64,000 nt of DNA from Luscinia megarhynchos (lineage: Eukaryota > Chordata > Aves > Passeriformes > Turdidae). The notes beneath the pieces are model-generated. The model was not told the origin of the DNA. It saw only the letters and a list, made by a program, of their open reading frames with translations, and ran no database searches. Location of the stretch: contig CM067569.1 of NCBI GenBank assembly GCA_034336665.1, forward strand, positions 24,091,320 to 24,155,319. Direction: 5' to 3'. The stretch's first letter is position 1, and every line of letters begins with the position of its first letter. A program made the translations under genes and the position numbers. This document shows positions 50,086-61,625 of this stretch, in pieces.

Positions 50086-50889
50086 ACTAAAGATGAATAG
50101 TGTAATCTGTAAATTCATTTTGAGTTTGTTTTATCTTGCTTGAATAGCCCAGGAAGTGATGTTCTCCATGAGCCAGCTGTACCAGATGTGTGTTGGCAGG
50201 GTATATATTCATCTCACCGAGCAGAGAGCAGAGCAGTGGAGGTGGATGGGGCAGGAGAGATGGGAGGCTGCCCTGTGTTTTCCAGCAGGAGAGAGCAGAC
50301 TCCTTTGCAGGGAGGATAGAGCAGGTCAGAGGAGAGCTGGTAACTCCTAAGGTGGCTACACACAGCTTTGTTTTCATTCCATGCACAAGTACCAACACAG
50401 GGAAGAGAGTGATTATTATACACGGTACATGAGTTGAAATGTCCCGGGGGAGGAAAGGTTGAACCTCTCCATAATGAGTGCTGTGATAGGGATGAGTAAA
50501 TTTGCTAGGCTTTTTACCTGCAGTCTTTTAGTTTCTAAAAACAGGAATCCTCTCCAGATAACTTGTAGAGTAATACCATCCAGCTTATCTTGAGGACCTC
50601 TTTGTTCTTTGATGGTTTACATTTTCCCTTTATAAATCTGCATACTGGATATTGGTAATAATATAATAAAACTCATTAATATGTTTTCTTATCTTCACCT
50701 CACCAAAACAATGCTGTCATTGGCATATTCTTTTTCCAGGAGCTGCACTGCTTTTTTTTTCCAAGTAGGTTTGGCTTTTGTTTGCAGATCCATGCCCTTA
50801 GATCCGCTGGATTGTTGCTTTTTATCTTACTTGTCAAGTGCACATAGGTGTGCAGAAGGAGCAACTCCCTTCTCCCATCCTAGCCTCGT
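50086..50889. other. Intronic DNA, no gene recognised
   Basis: A purine-rich patch at 50215-50340 (GCAGAGAGCAGAGCAGTGG and similar) produces overlapping frames of 64-103 codons on both strands. None has a domain. The remainder is AT-rich. Confidence 0.55.
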
Positions 50890-51490
50890 CTAAGATGGAT
50901 GATTCTGTAGTAATTACAGCGGGCTGTGAAAGTGCTCGGCATCCACTATTACTCATCCACTGTTTCTGTGTGATGGCTGCGTTAAGTGCTCGGCAGAACA
51001 CTTTGTTCGTGTTCCCCGAGCTCCGGCGGCCGTGGCCGAGGCAAGGAGCCCTGCGAGGCAGGAATTTGTGTCTCCAGGCGGCTGGAAAAGGGGAGGGGGG
51101 CCTTTGTCACTGGCACATTAGTAATGATATGCCAGGGATAAAAGGTGAGTATAATTTGATCAAATGCTTGTTGACAGATTCCTTGGCTAATAGAGAAGCA
51201 GCTTAGACTGACACTCGTTGCTGGAGCATTTCACAGAGCTGCAGGGGATGCTTTTTGTAGGCTACATGAGGCTGGCAATTTCCGAGTGACCATATTTAGT
51301 TACATAAAGAAACGATGTCCCTTTTTTGTCGCGGCAGAGCTCTAAAATGCCTCCCTAAACACCGCTCTTGACCTTCTGCTTGATAGATGCAATAAAATTA
51401 CTACCTCTTCTTTGTCCAATGTGTGATTAATTCACAGCAATGGCCCAGGCTAGGAGTATTTTTCTTGTGTGGCCATTTAAGGTGAGAAAA
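50890..51490. promoter_or_regulatory. Candidate enhancer or alternative promoter
   Basis: A CG-rich patch (50930-51085, including TCCGGCGGCCGTGGCCGAGG) is followed by a TATA-like GGGATAAAAGG at 51135-51145 overlapping a strong donor-like AAAGGTGAGTAT (GT at 51145). AT-rich sequence with retained CGs (CACTCGTTG, TTTCCGAGTGACC, TTTTGTCGCGGC) follows. The CCATATTTAG at 51289-51298 is close to an SRF CArG or MEF2-type site. The frame of 122 codons (50838-51206) has no recognised domain. Confidence 0.35.
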
Positions 51491-53192
<1,702 letters not shown>

Positions 53193-53197
53193 TGAGT

Positions 53198-56100
53198 CTG
53201 GGCCCAGCCTGCAGCACTGCAGTGTGGGCAGCGTGCTGTGTGACACATCTGTCACCTGAAGTGCTGTTACCGCTGCTGGGGGAGCGGCGCTGGTTCATGC
53301 ACTGCTCAGCACTACGGGCAGCAGGGTATCTGCAATTACAGCAAGCACTAAACAAACTCACATTTTCTCTTTGCTATTGCCCCACGCATGGTGAAGTGAC
53401 ACTTCCATCTTCAAATCTGTGCTCAGATCAAGTGGGCTTGCTTTCAAGCTTCAAGTTATGCCCTAGAGATAAACTTGTACATTATGTCTCTCATCAGACA
53501 CTTGCCTGATGTTTATTTAAATGCAACTGGCTTTTCTTGACATTGAAAACATTTCACTGATGTTCTGTGTTTTAACCATCATTGGAAATGTATTGCATGC
53601 AAAGCAGTTGTACTGTGGGTGTAGCCATAGATCAGAGGATGTCCTGTACAGTCTTCTATCAGGTGAGGATCACACAGCACTTGTGTTCCTCTAGAGAAAA
53701 CATGAACATTGGAGGACACTGTAAGAAGATGATGTGAAGCCTTTGATTACCAAATTATGTAGAGGAGCACTATTTGCATTTCTTGTCTGCACAACGTGGG
53801 TCAAAAGCAAAAGCTGGAGATAAAGTGTAGACAGGATTGAGCATTCATTCCACGCTATATGTTTCTGGGAGTTTTTTTTCCAAGACTTTCAGGATCACAT
53901 TAAAGAAATCACAAATAGTATAAATTTGTTTTAGTGTAGAGGTTTTTTTTGTTAGTAAAGGACGATGAGAGTGTAATGAGTCTAAATTCCTTGTGCCTAA
54001 GTTCCATGATAGCCTAACTAACTTGAACTTTTGTGTTAGAATGAAGCTTAGGGACATCTTTGTAGCAGCACACTTGGATATGCAAATTTGTCTGAAAACA
54101 ACTTTTGGGGTTTGGGTTGGATATGTTTTCATTATTTTTGTTGCATTTATGGCAAAACCATGCTATCAGTATGTGTTTTATTTTAGCCCTTGAGAATAAA
54201 GTCAGTCCTTTTTTTGAAGTATAACTAATATATCATCACTGGCTTTTCAGAGTACCTGGATTTCCTTTTTTGTAGTTGCTTATGAAATAACTGATTGTAA
54301 ACACATTTAACAAAAAAACCCTACAGAGAACTTAATGTTTTAAAATAATTTTACACTTGGGAGAAGCTTTTCAGAAGACAAAGTGGAATTAGTGGCCAGT
54401 CTGCGGGGAATGTGGTGCAGTGTATGTTCTCTTAGGTGTAATTTTGTAGTTTTTTAGATGCCTGATGCTCATTTGACCTTTTAGCCTCTGTTCCTCTAGA
54501 GTCTATAAAGTAACACTATCTCACGGGGGCTGTGTGCTACATTAGTAGATAATAGATAAGATAGGCACAACTCACTTCTTTCGTGGCAGTTTTCCACTGA
54601 AACTGTCACATGTCAAAAAAGAAATACTTTCTTCTACTAAACCTAAATACCAGCATTTCCAGCAGTACAGGAGCCATCCAATATTCTGCCTCTAGTACAG
54701 CATCCTGCCTAGTATTAAGCAGTTCCTGCTTAATATTTCTCTCGAGTATTGTCCATGAAATGCTCTACTGGGGAAGACACTGGGAGAAATTTCTAAATTA
54801 CTACTCTTTACCTATGAGATGGCCCTCTAGAAACAGAATTTCTGTGGCATAACTTCTTACATACAATAGCTGCAGCAGGTGCTTTGGGATTTGGAATACT
54901 TGCATCAGTGCTTTGGTGTGTGCTGTTGTCTGTAATTTAACCATAACTGCTCAAAATCTCTCAGGTGGCACATTAGAATGAGATCCTGTATCTCTCCAAC
55001 TTCTTTTTCCACCTGAAACTGTTAATTTTCATGGATGTTTTGTAATCAGTCTGTAAGACAGTAGTGAAGTATGGGGTGTAGAAGAATTGAGTTTTCTATT
55101 TGTTTTAATTAAACAAAAGATGAAAAGCCATTAAGTACAGTATTAACTACAATAAGTGGTGAAGCTGTTGATGAAGCACCATTTGTATTTGCATTAGATT
55201 ACATTTAGGTCAAAAGCTTAGTATTGAAGTTCACAGTATCTTATCTCTAATCCACAAGACTTTTCTGTTAATTCAAACAAAAGAAAAAAGCATTTCCTGA
55301 GACAATTAGTGTAGCTACTTCAAGTTTTGTGAAAGAACTAGATATTAAATTAGAACAACCAAGAGCATATGCAAGAGCCTTACTTCACAGAGGCAGTGTA
55401 GATATATGTGAGCTGCTGATTATCATTGGACACACAATTAAATCCTTCCCTGTCATCCAATGATCTTGAGTACTCCACACAGAGCTTTTTCTGCTGTTCC
55501 TTTTGCTAGCAACAAAATTACCCAGAACTCTAGTCAGGGACTGGAATCCTGATGTAGCTGGCACTACAGAAACACAGCTGCTTAGTCTCAAAGTTGAAAC
55601 AGGGCTCAGCTATTTAAAATAAATTGTGACTCAATAATGTATCACAAGAATCTAAATCTAAGGATTCAGATTTAATAAACTATGGGCACTTACACTAGAA
55701 GTAATTCAGGTCTGGCATGTTTCTAAAGACAATCTTTGATTTTTAAAAGTTAATTGAGCTATGAGAGAGAACTGAAGTAGACTGGTCAAGGAGGGCTTTG
55801 ATAGTGTTACTGTTGGTTAAATGCACTTACAGAGAGCAGAATGTAAGCCATACGAGGATATGCACACGTGCAACAAATGCTTTCAGAGTAAGGACTGTGT
55901 TGTGCTAATTTCTTTCTAAATTTAGTTTTTCATTAACAGAATGATCAAGTGTTGCATATAGAAGAAAAATCAGCTAAATACCTACTGTCTAATGTAGGGC
56001 AGTTGGTTGGTAGGATTGGAAACTCCTCTGTTTTGTGGAGCAGAATGAGCACTAGGTTGTCAAAAGGAACCTCCCCTATTTTAGGGGGTTTTTAAGGCTT

Positions 56101-58970
56101 TGCTAAGTCTAATAGTCAGCTCAAACTTGCATGCGAGATTTTTATTTATTTTCACCTTAGACCTTTTTATTGATTCATGTGAATAAACTTTACTGCTGTA
56201 TTGAAGGACCAGTGTAAGACCTATCTACCTCCTTAATCCTGTATAACTTCTAATTAAAGTCCTACTTAATGGATTTATGGGGAACTTAAGGAGAGCTGCT
56301 AGTCTTCAGGCTAGCCCTTCTGCACAAGAGTGAAATTTCATGCTTTCTAACTTGCAGGGCATAATGTAATTATTTGTGTTGTAGTTTTCCAATCTGACAA
56401 ACTGTCTGTAATAACACATACTACTCAAGGTGGCTGATTTTTTAATTAATTTAAGGTCTTTAGCAAATGCTGTTATGTAAAAAAAATTATTGTCGTTATA
56501 CACCTTCAGATGCTTTGATGAAATTCCTACATAATATTTATTGCATTAAGTGGTGGATCTTTACATGTGCATCAAATTGAACCTTGGTTGAAATGGGTAC
56601 AGTCCAATCAATCCCAGCAGGAATTGCACCCTAGTTCATTTTCATGTCAGTCTGACTCAGACAAGCTCTGGGGGGCTTCTCATTTCTTGCACAGCTTGTA
56701 ATAAAGCTTATTTGTCAACAAAACCACCTAGAAATAGACAGCTGTTAGTTGCAGTTTAGTGTGTTGTCATGAGCATCTGTAGGGTTCTTGCTGTCTTCAC
56801 TCTTGCTCCAAATTTTGGTCTTATGTATTAATTGCCAGCTGTCTCACAGTTAGAGACCAAAGTGTGGCAGTGCCTCCATAGGGCAGTCATGATTGATGAA
56901 AAATGGGAAGATAATGTAATTTTTATCACAAATTACTTAGTGCCAAAGGTTTAGAGAAAATTGAACAGTAGATGAAATGAAGCAATAATTCAGTCTTATG
57001 GTAGATGTGTTATTTATTACCATTAATGTTTTATGTTTAGGCAATCGTAACTTTTAGTGGTAAGACTTGCTTTAAGAGTGCTTGTTTTTAGTGCTTGTTT
57101 TGTCCTTATTTTTCTTCCAATTTAAACTTGACTAAGAGCTGAACTTTACAGGAGCTCTTGGAAAAGAATGGTAATTCTGTCTAAATTTTTGTTGTGTGGT
57201 GAGGACTGGCTCTTGCATTATTAACAATCAGGAGTGAACTGGTTACAACATACAGTACAAACAGTGTCAGAAGTTCTGTAAAGGCTGCTGCCTTTTCAAT
57301 TTTGCATCATAGGCTGTTTTGACCAACAGTGAAAGCCACTTAAAAAATGTCTGGATGAGGTCAGGTGCAGCATATACACACTTTGATGCAGACATGCACA
57401 TTGTGCATGTTTTATACATCAGTTTGAAGTAGGGGGTTGCTCCATTGTGTCATGTGGCTCTGGCATACAGGGAAAATCTTTGCAGAAGAATTCATAACTC
57501 TTGAGGTAAAAGATAAAATTGTTTCAAAGCCTTTTTATCTGTGTGGTTGTGGAGTTGTGAAATAAATATAATTAGGGACTGAACAGATGGTAAATCCTAA
57601 TATAAAAGAATATACCCAGTAAAGAAACCTGTATTACTTGTGATTCTGCAAGAGTAGCTTCGCTGTTTTTGTGGTTTCCTTTCTGTCAAGTAATGTTAAA
57701 GTTTACCATAAGGAGAGAATAGGGAAGAGTTCAGAATCAAGAAATGTTTCTGCAAAAGTGTCATTTCTTAAAAAAAAACAAACAAAAAAAAACCAACAGA
57801 AAATTTCTTCAGGGTAGTTTGCTTATGCTCTAAGCATTGCAAGCTAATTACTAATTGCTCCAAAGTCCCAAGAGTTGTTTGTCCATCTTGTCCTCTAAGT
57901 GAAACTACTGATAATAATTTTATCACATACATTTATGGGGAGGAGGTGGAAGAAAACCTTGAGCCTGTTGAAGCTAAAAGCAAATGATGAGTATCTTCTC
58001 CTTGAAAACTGATAAGTGTAACCATTAGCTGTTAATAATTGAATACAGAATATTTTCACGTGAAAAATCTGCATATCATTTTAGATAAGTTTGTGGTCAG
58101 TTCTTGTGGTAACAGGAAACAATAATGGGTAACTTGTTTTCAAATATGTATTCTTTACATGCTTGGTAAAAGGTACAGGATAAGGATCAGCTTTTCTTGT
58201 GTATACAGAGCCTTGCACAGATGTGTAAACTGGTCTTCTCTATTGATTGATGAGTCAAAGTGAGTGCTGTTGTAGTAAAACTAACACGTGGTGGGACTAC
58301 TATAATTTTGTGGGATTTTTTTCTGATAAGTACATATAAGTGGCTATATACTCTGTATTTTTCCTGTAGATGTTGTAGTCTTATGGTTTTAGTTTGTGAT
58401 TTTTTTTTTTTTTGCTAGAAGCATCAGCTGATATTTTTATAAGTAAACACTAGGCAAATATTATTTAAGGTATGTCTGCTGACTAAGGCAAAATCTGATC
58501 TTCTCAGGTTTACTGTCTATGTTAGTTTTTAAAATACAGTAACAGCTTTGAATAGGTATCATTCTCATGTTCAGGCCATATTGAACAACTAATTTCTGAA
58601 AATGTCTGGTGAATTGTGATATATGTTTAGTGATTATCACAGGGGTATCATGGCTCTTTGCATGAGGTCTGCTCTCAAAAGCAGGTGATATGTGCTGAGT
58701 CTACATGATTTTCCTCTTCAAGCATGTTGGGAAGGTGCCTTCTGTCACCTGTTCTGAATGAAACCAGCTGATTTCTGGTGACAGTAGGGTTAAAAATCAT
58801 TTAACTGTGGCAGCACCCCTGGTTTTTAACCATTTTGACTGTCAGCACGATAAGCCTGTGGTGACACTGAAAGCTACACTTTGCCTAACCCTTTGTTGCA
58901 AAACTGATTAAAATCATTGGGAGTCTTTTAACTGGATTGAACACCTTTGGAGAGGGAACATCAGAACTAA
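53198..58970. other. Intronic DNA, no gene recognised
   Basis: AT-rich unique-looking sequence with short A runs (57768-57792) and a T run at 58400-58413. No CpG-rich block, recognisable transposon or second ZMIZ1 exon is seen. Confidence 0.6.
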
Positions 58971-59213
58971 GCCAGTGCATCAGTCCAGCCGTGAGGTTTG
59001 GCATCCTTTGCGGGCACAGGAGGGCTGGGGGAGGGCCAGCCGTGGCTCAGCACGGCCGAGTTCAGTGCGGGTGGCCGTGTTTGGTACCCGCGCTGTGAGC
59101 ATCGCTCCCGCCTGCCTGCCGGGAGGTGACATGGCTTCTGAGCGGGGAGGGAGCTTACAGTCTGCCACGGAAAGGTTGCTGACACAAATTATGGCAAATA
59201 CCTTCTCTTTTTA
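58971..59213. promoter_or_regulatory. Short CpG-enriched block
   Basis: About 240 bases with raised CG content (GGCCGTGTTTGGTACCCGCG, CATCGCTCCCGCC, GAGCGGGGAGGG) stand out from AT-rich flanks and end at a poly-T run. It may be a small unmethylated element. Overlapping frames of 62-79 codons are not credible genes. Confidence 0.3.
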
Positions 59214-59218
59214 AACGG

Positions 59219-59238
59219 TTTTTTTTTTTTTTTTTTTT
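59219..59238. repeat. Poly-T run (20 T)
   Basis: Twenty consecutive T residues. On the - strand this would be a poly-A run, but no retrotransposed body precedes it on that strand. Confidence 0.85.
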
Positions 59239-59990
59239 GTATAATTTGGCAGCAGGATGACAGATGTATATTTTATCTAAGACTTGATATTTTTCTTGAT
59301 GCCTTTTCTTTACGTGTATCTGTTATTCATTCACTTACACGAAGATGTCACCCTCCACAGGATTTCTCTGTAAAGAGATTACAAAAGGAGTGAATTCCCA
59401 GTGCTCAATTTTGTCAATTGTATTCCTGCTACTCCCGTACATTTGGATTCTCAAGTTTCTCAGAATCGCAGCGAGAAGAAAAGGAAATAGTCATTACTTC
59501 ATTACTATTTGTAGTGGTGGAGGGCTTTTCTAATGGTTTCCCTGAAAAAAAAAAAAAAATCAAAAAAGATAGCACAAAGCCTGCTCGGCAGACAGAGCAC
59601 ATCAGCAACCTGGGCAGATGGGTCGGTGACATTAATTAGATACTGGCAGTGCCTTTAGCAGGAATCGGTGGTTTCTTCCCACGAAAGGGCTGTTCCGGGG
59701 GTAAGGAGCAGCGCACCAGCCGGGGCAGCGGCTTGAATTCCTCGTCTGCACCAAGCTGGGAATGCGGGCAAGGTACCACAGCCTGTTCGTGCTCTCTGTT
59801 CCCACTTAACGCGTCAGGGGAGATGCGATGTGACGGTTTGTTTGCCTTGTCCCTGTGTCACCGACAGCGTTTCCGAGCTGCCCTGACAGGCAGGCGGACA
59901 CGGCTCGGGCAGACGTGTCCCAGACCTGCCCCTCCGCCGTCCCTCCCCGGCCAGGTCACTGCCGGGCTGCGCTGCCCTGCCCTGCCCTGC
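59239..59990. other. Intronic DNA, rising to GC-rich
   Basis: AT-rich up to about 59640 with an A run near 59546-59559, then increasingly CG-rich unique sequence leading into the minisatellite. No exon is recognised. Confidence 0.5.
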
Positions 59991-59994
59991 CCGC

Positions 59995-60785
59995 TCCGGG
60001 TGCTCCCCCAGCCCCGAGCCCCAGCCCGGCTCGCTGCCCCCGAGCTGGGCAGGGCTGTCCCTGTTCCCCGAGCCCCAGCCCTGCCGCTGTGTCCCCGCTG
60101 TTCCTGCTCCCCGAGCCCCCAGCCCTGCCGCTGTGTCCCTTCTCTCCTCCCAGCCCCGAGCCCCCAGCCCGGCTCGCTGCCCCCGAGCTCGGCAGGGCTG
60201 TCCCTGCTCCCCGAGCCCCCAGCCCGGCTCGCTGCCCCCGAGCTGGCAGGGCTGTCCCTGCTCCCCGAGCCCCAGCCCGGATCGCTGCCCCCCGAGCTGG
60301 GCAGGGCTGTCCCTGCTCCCCGAGCCCCAGCCCGGCTCGCTGCGCTCGCTGTCCCTGCTCCCCGAGCCCCAGCCCGCCGCTGTGTCCCTGCTGTCCCTGC
60401 TCCCCCGAGCCCCCAGCCCCGCCGCTGTGTCCCTGCTGTCCCTGCTCCCCGAGCACCCAGCCCCGCCGCTGTGTCCCTGCTCCCCTCCCAGCCCCGAGCC
60501 CCCCAGCCCTGCCGCTGTGTCCCTGCTCCCCTCCCAGCCCCGAGCCCCCAGCCCTGCCGCTGTGTCCCTGCTCCCCTCCCAGCCCCGAGCCCCCAGCCCT
60601 GCCGCTGTGTCCCTGCTCCCCTCCCAGCCCCGAGCCCCCAGCCCCGCCGCTGTGTCCCTGCTCCCCTCCCAGCCCCGAGCCCCCCAGCCCTGCCGCTGTG
60701 TCCCTGCTCCCCTCCCAGCCCCGAGCCCCCAGCCCTGCCGCTGTGTCCCTGCTCCCCTCCCAGCCCCGAGCCCCCAGCCCGGCTC
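59995..60785. repeat. C-rich minisatellite (variable 50-56 bp, then 45-46 bp units)
   Basis: The left part repeats CCCGAGCTGGGCAGGGCTGT, then CCCTGCTCCCCGAGCCCCAG, at irregular 50-56-base steps. From about 60376 a regular unit takes over: GCCGCTGTGTCCCTGCTCCC, then CTCCCAGCCCCGAGCCCCCA, with starts at 60465, 60511, 60556, 60601, 60646, 60692 and 60737 (steps of 45 or 46). The + strand is strongly C-biased and the - strand has many GGGG runs, so G-quadruplex and i-motif structures are plausible. Because 45 is a multiple of three and the unit lacks stops, long frames appear on both strands (484 and 365 codons). They are compositional. Confidence 0.95.
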
Positions 60786-61100
60786 GTTTCCCGTAAGTTG
60801 CGGCGGTGCTGTGCTGTGCTGCCCCCTCCTCCCTCTCTCCCTCCCTTCCCGCCGTGCCTCTCGAAGAAAGCGCTTTTTTTTCTGTTGTCGGGGAGCGTAA
60901 ATCAGCTTCATCTAAAATCTCGGAAGTGCAAGTCCATCACATCTTCCTCCGAGCCGCCTGCTACACCTTGCGTGAGTCAGACTGCAGAGCTCCCGGTGCC
61001 CTTCTCGCTGTGCGGGGCTGCTCGTGTTTCCCCCTGTCTCAGAGGCAAAAGCAGAAGTGGAATCTGCTCACGCTCTCAGCGGTTCCTTCCCCGGTTGTTG
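60786..61100. other. GC-rich downstream flank of the minisatellite
   Basis: Unique CG-containing sequence with CCCTCCTCCCTCTCTCCCTCC pyrimidine bias at first, then mixed. It is not recognised as an exon. It may belong to the same regulatory block as the next entry. Confidence 0.35.
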
Positions 61101-61625
61101 TAGCAGTCGCTGACCTCCAGGCACTATGAATAAACAGCAAAGCTGGGAACAAAAGGAGTCTTCTGGCTGCCATTATCTCACATTAACATAGCAGACGCGC
61201 TGCGGTGTGAACAATGCGAGTCTCATTCGCCGATAATCAGCGAGTACCCAGGCATTTGGATTACCAAGGCAACAGGCAATGGTAGAATACTGGGTGGGTG
61301 TGTTTTTTATTGTAAAGGAGCAGTCGGATATGGAAACCCAGGTATATTGATAAAGCAGAGCAGAAGGAATGCCTGGTGGCAGGGGGGGACTGAGGGCTCG
61401 GGGTTGCATTCCGACACACATGAGATAAATAAGACATGGATGAAGCAGATCTGTGCTGTGAGATGCAATAAAGATTAAACTGCATTTGCCAAGCTGAAAA
61501 CGATTATAAGATAATTTCAGCATTTTGAAAAAGGTAACAGGTGGCATGTTAATAGCAGGGCTGTTACCGGTGGATTTTGTGACTGTAATCTGGGCTGTAG
61601 TAATGCATTGCATGGTCTACTTGTG
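61101..61625. promoter_or_regulatory. Candidate conserved enhancer with an X-box motif
   Basis: Non-repetitive sequence keeps many CGs in AT-rich context (AGCAGACGCGCTGCGGTGTG, AATGCGAG, CATTCGCCGATAATCAGCGA, TTACCGGTGG). At 61260-61273 ATTACCAAGGCAAC is, on the - strand, GTTGCCTTGGTAAT, close to the palindromic RFX X-box. Homeodomain-type and GATAA words are frequent. The frame of 146 codons on the - strand has no domain. No alignment was available. Confidence 0.4.

Noticed and set aside
50838..51206. A 122-codon frame over the CG-rich patch upstream of the exon
   Set aside because: No match to ZMIZ1 N-terminal sequence or to any domain. The patch is better explained as regulatory DNA.
59649..61103. 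A 484-codon + strand frame rich in proline, cysteine and leucine, and a 365-codon - strand frame (59814-60911)
   Set aside because: Both cover a stop-poor C-rich minisatellite whose period is 45-46 bases. Open frames occur on both strands at once, no domain is visible and the intermittent 46-base units shift the frame.
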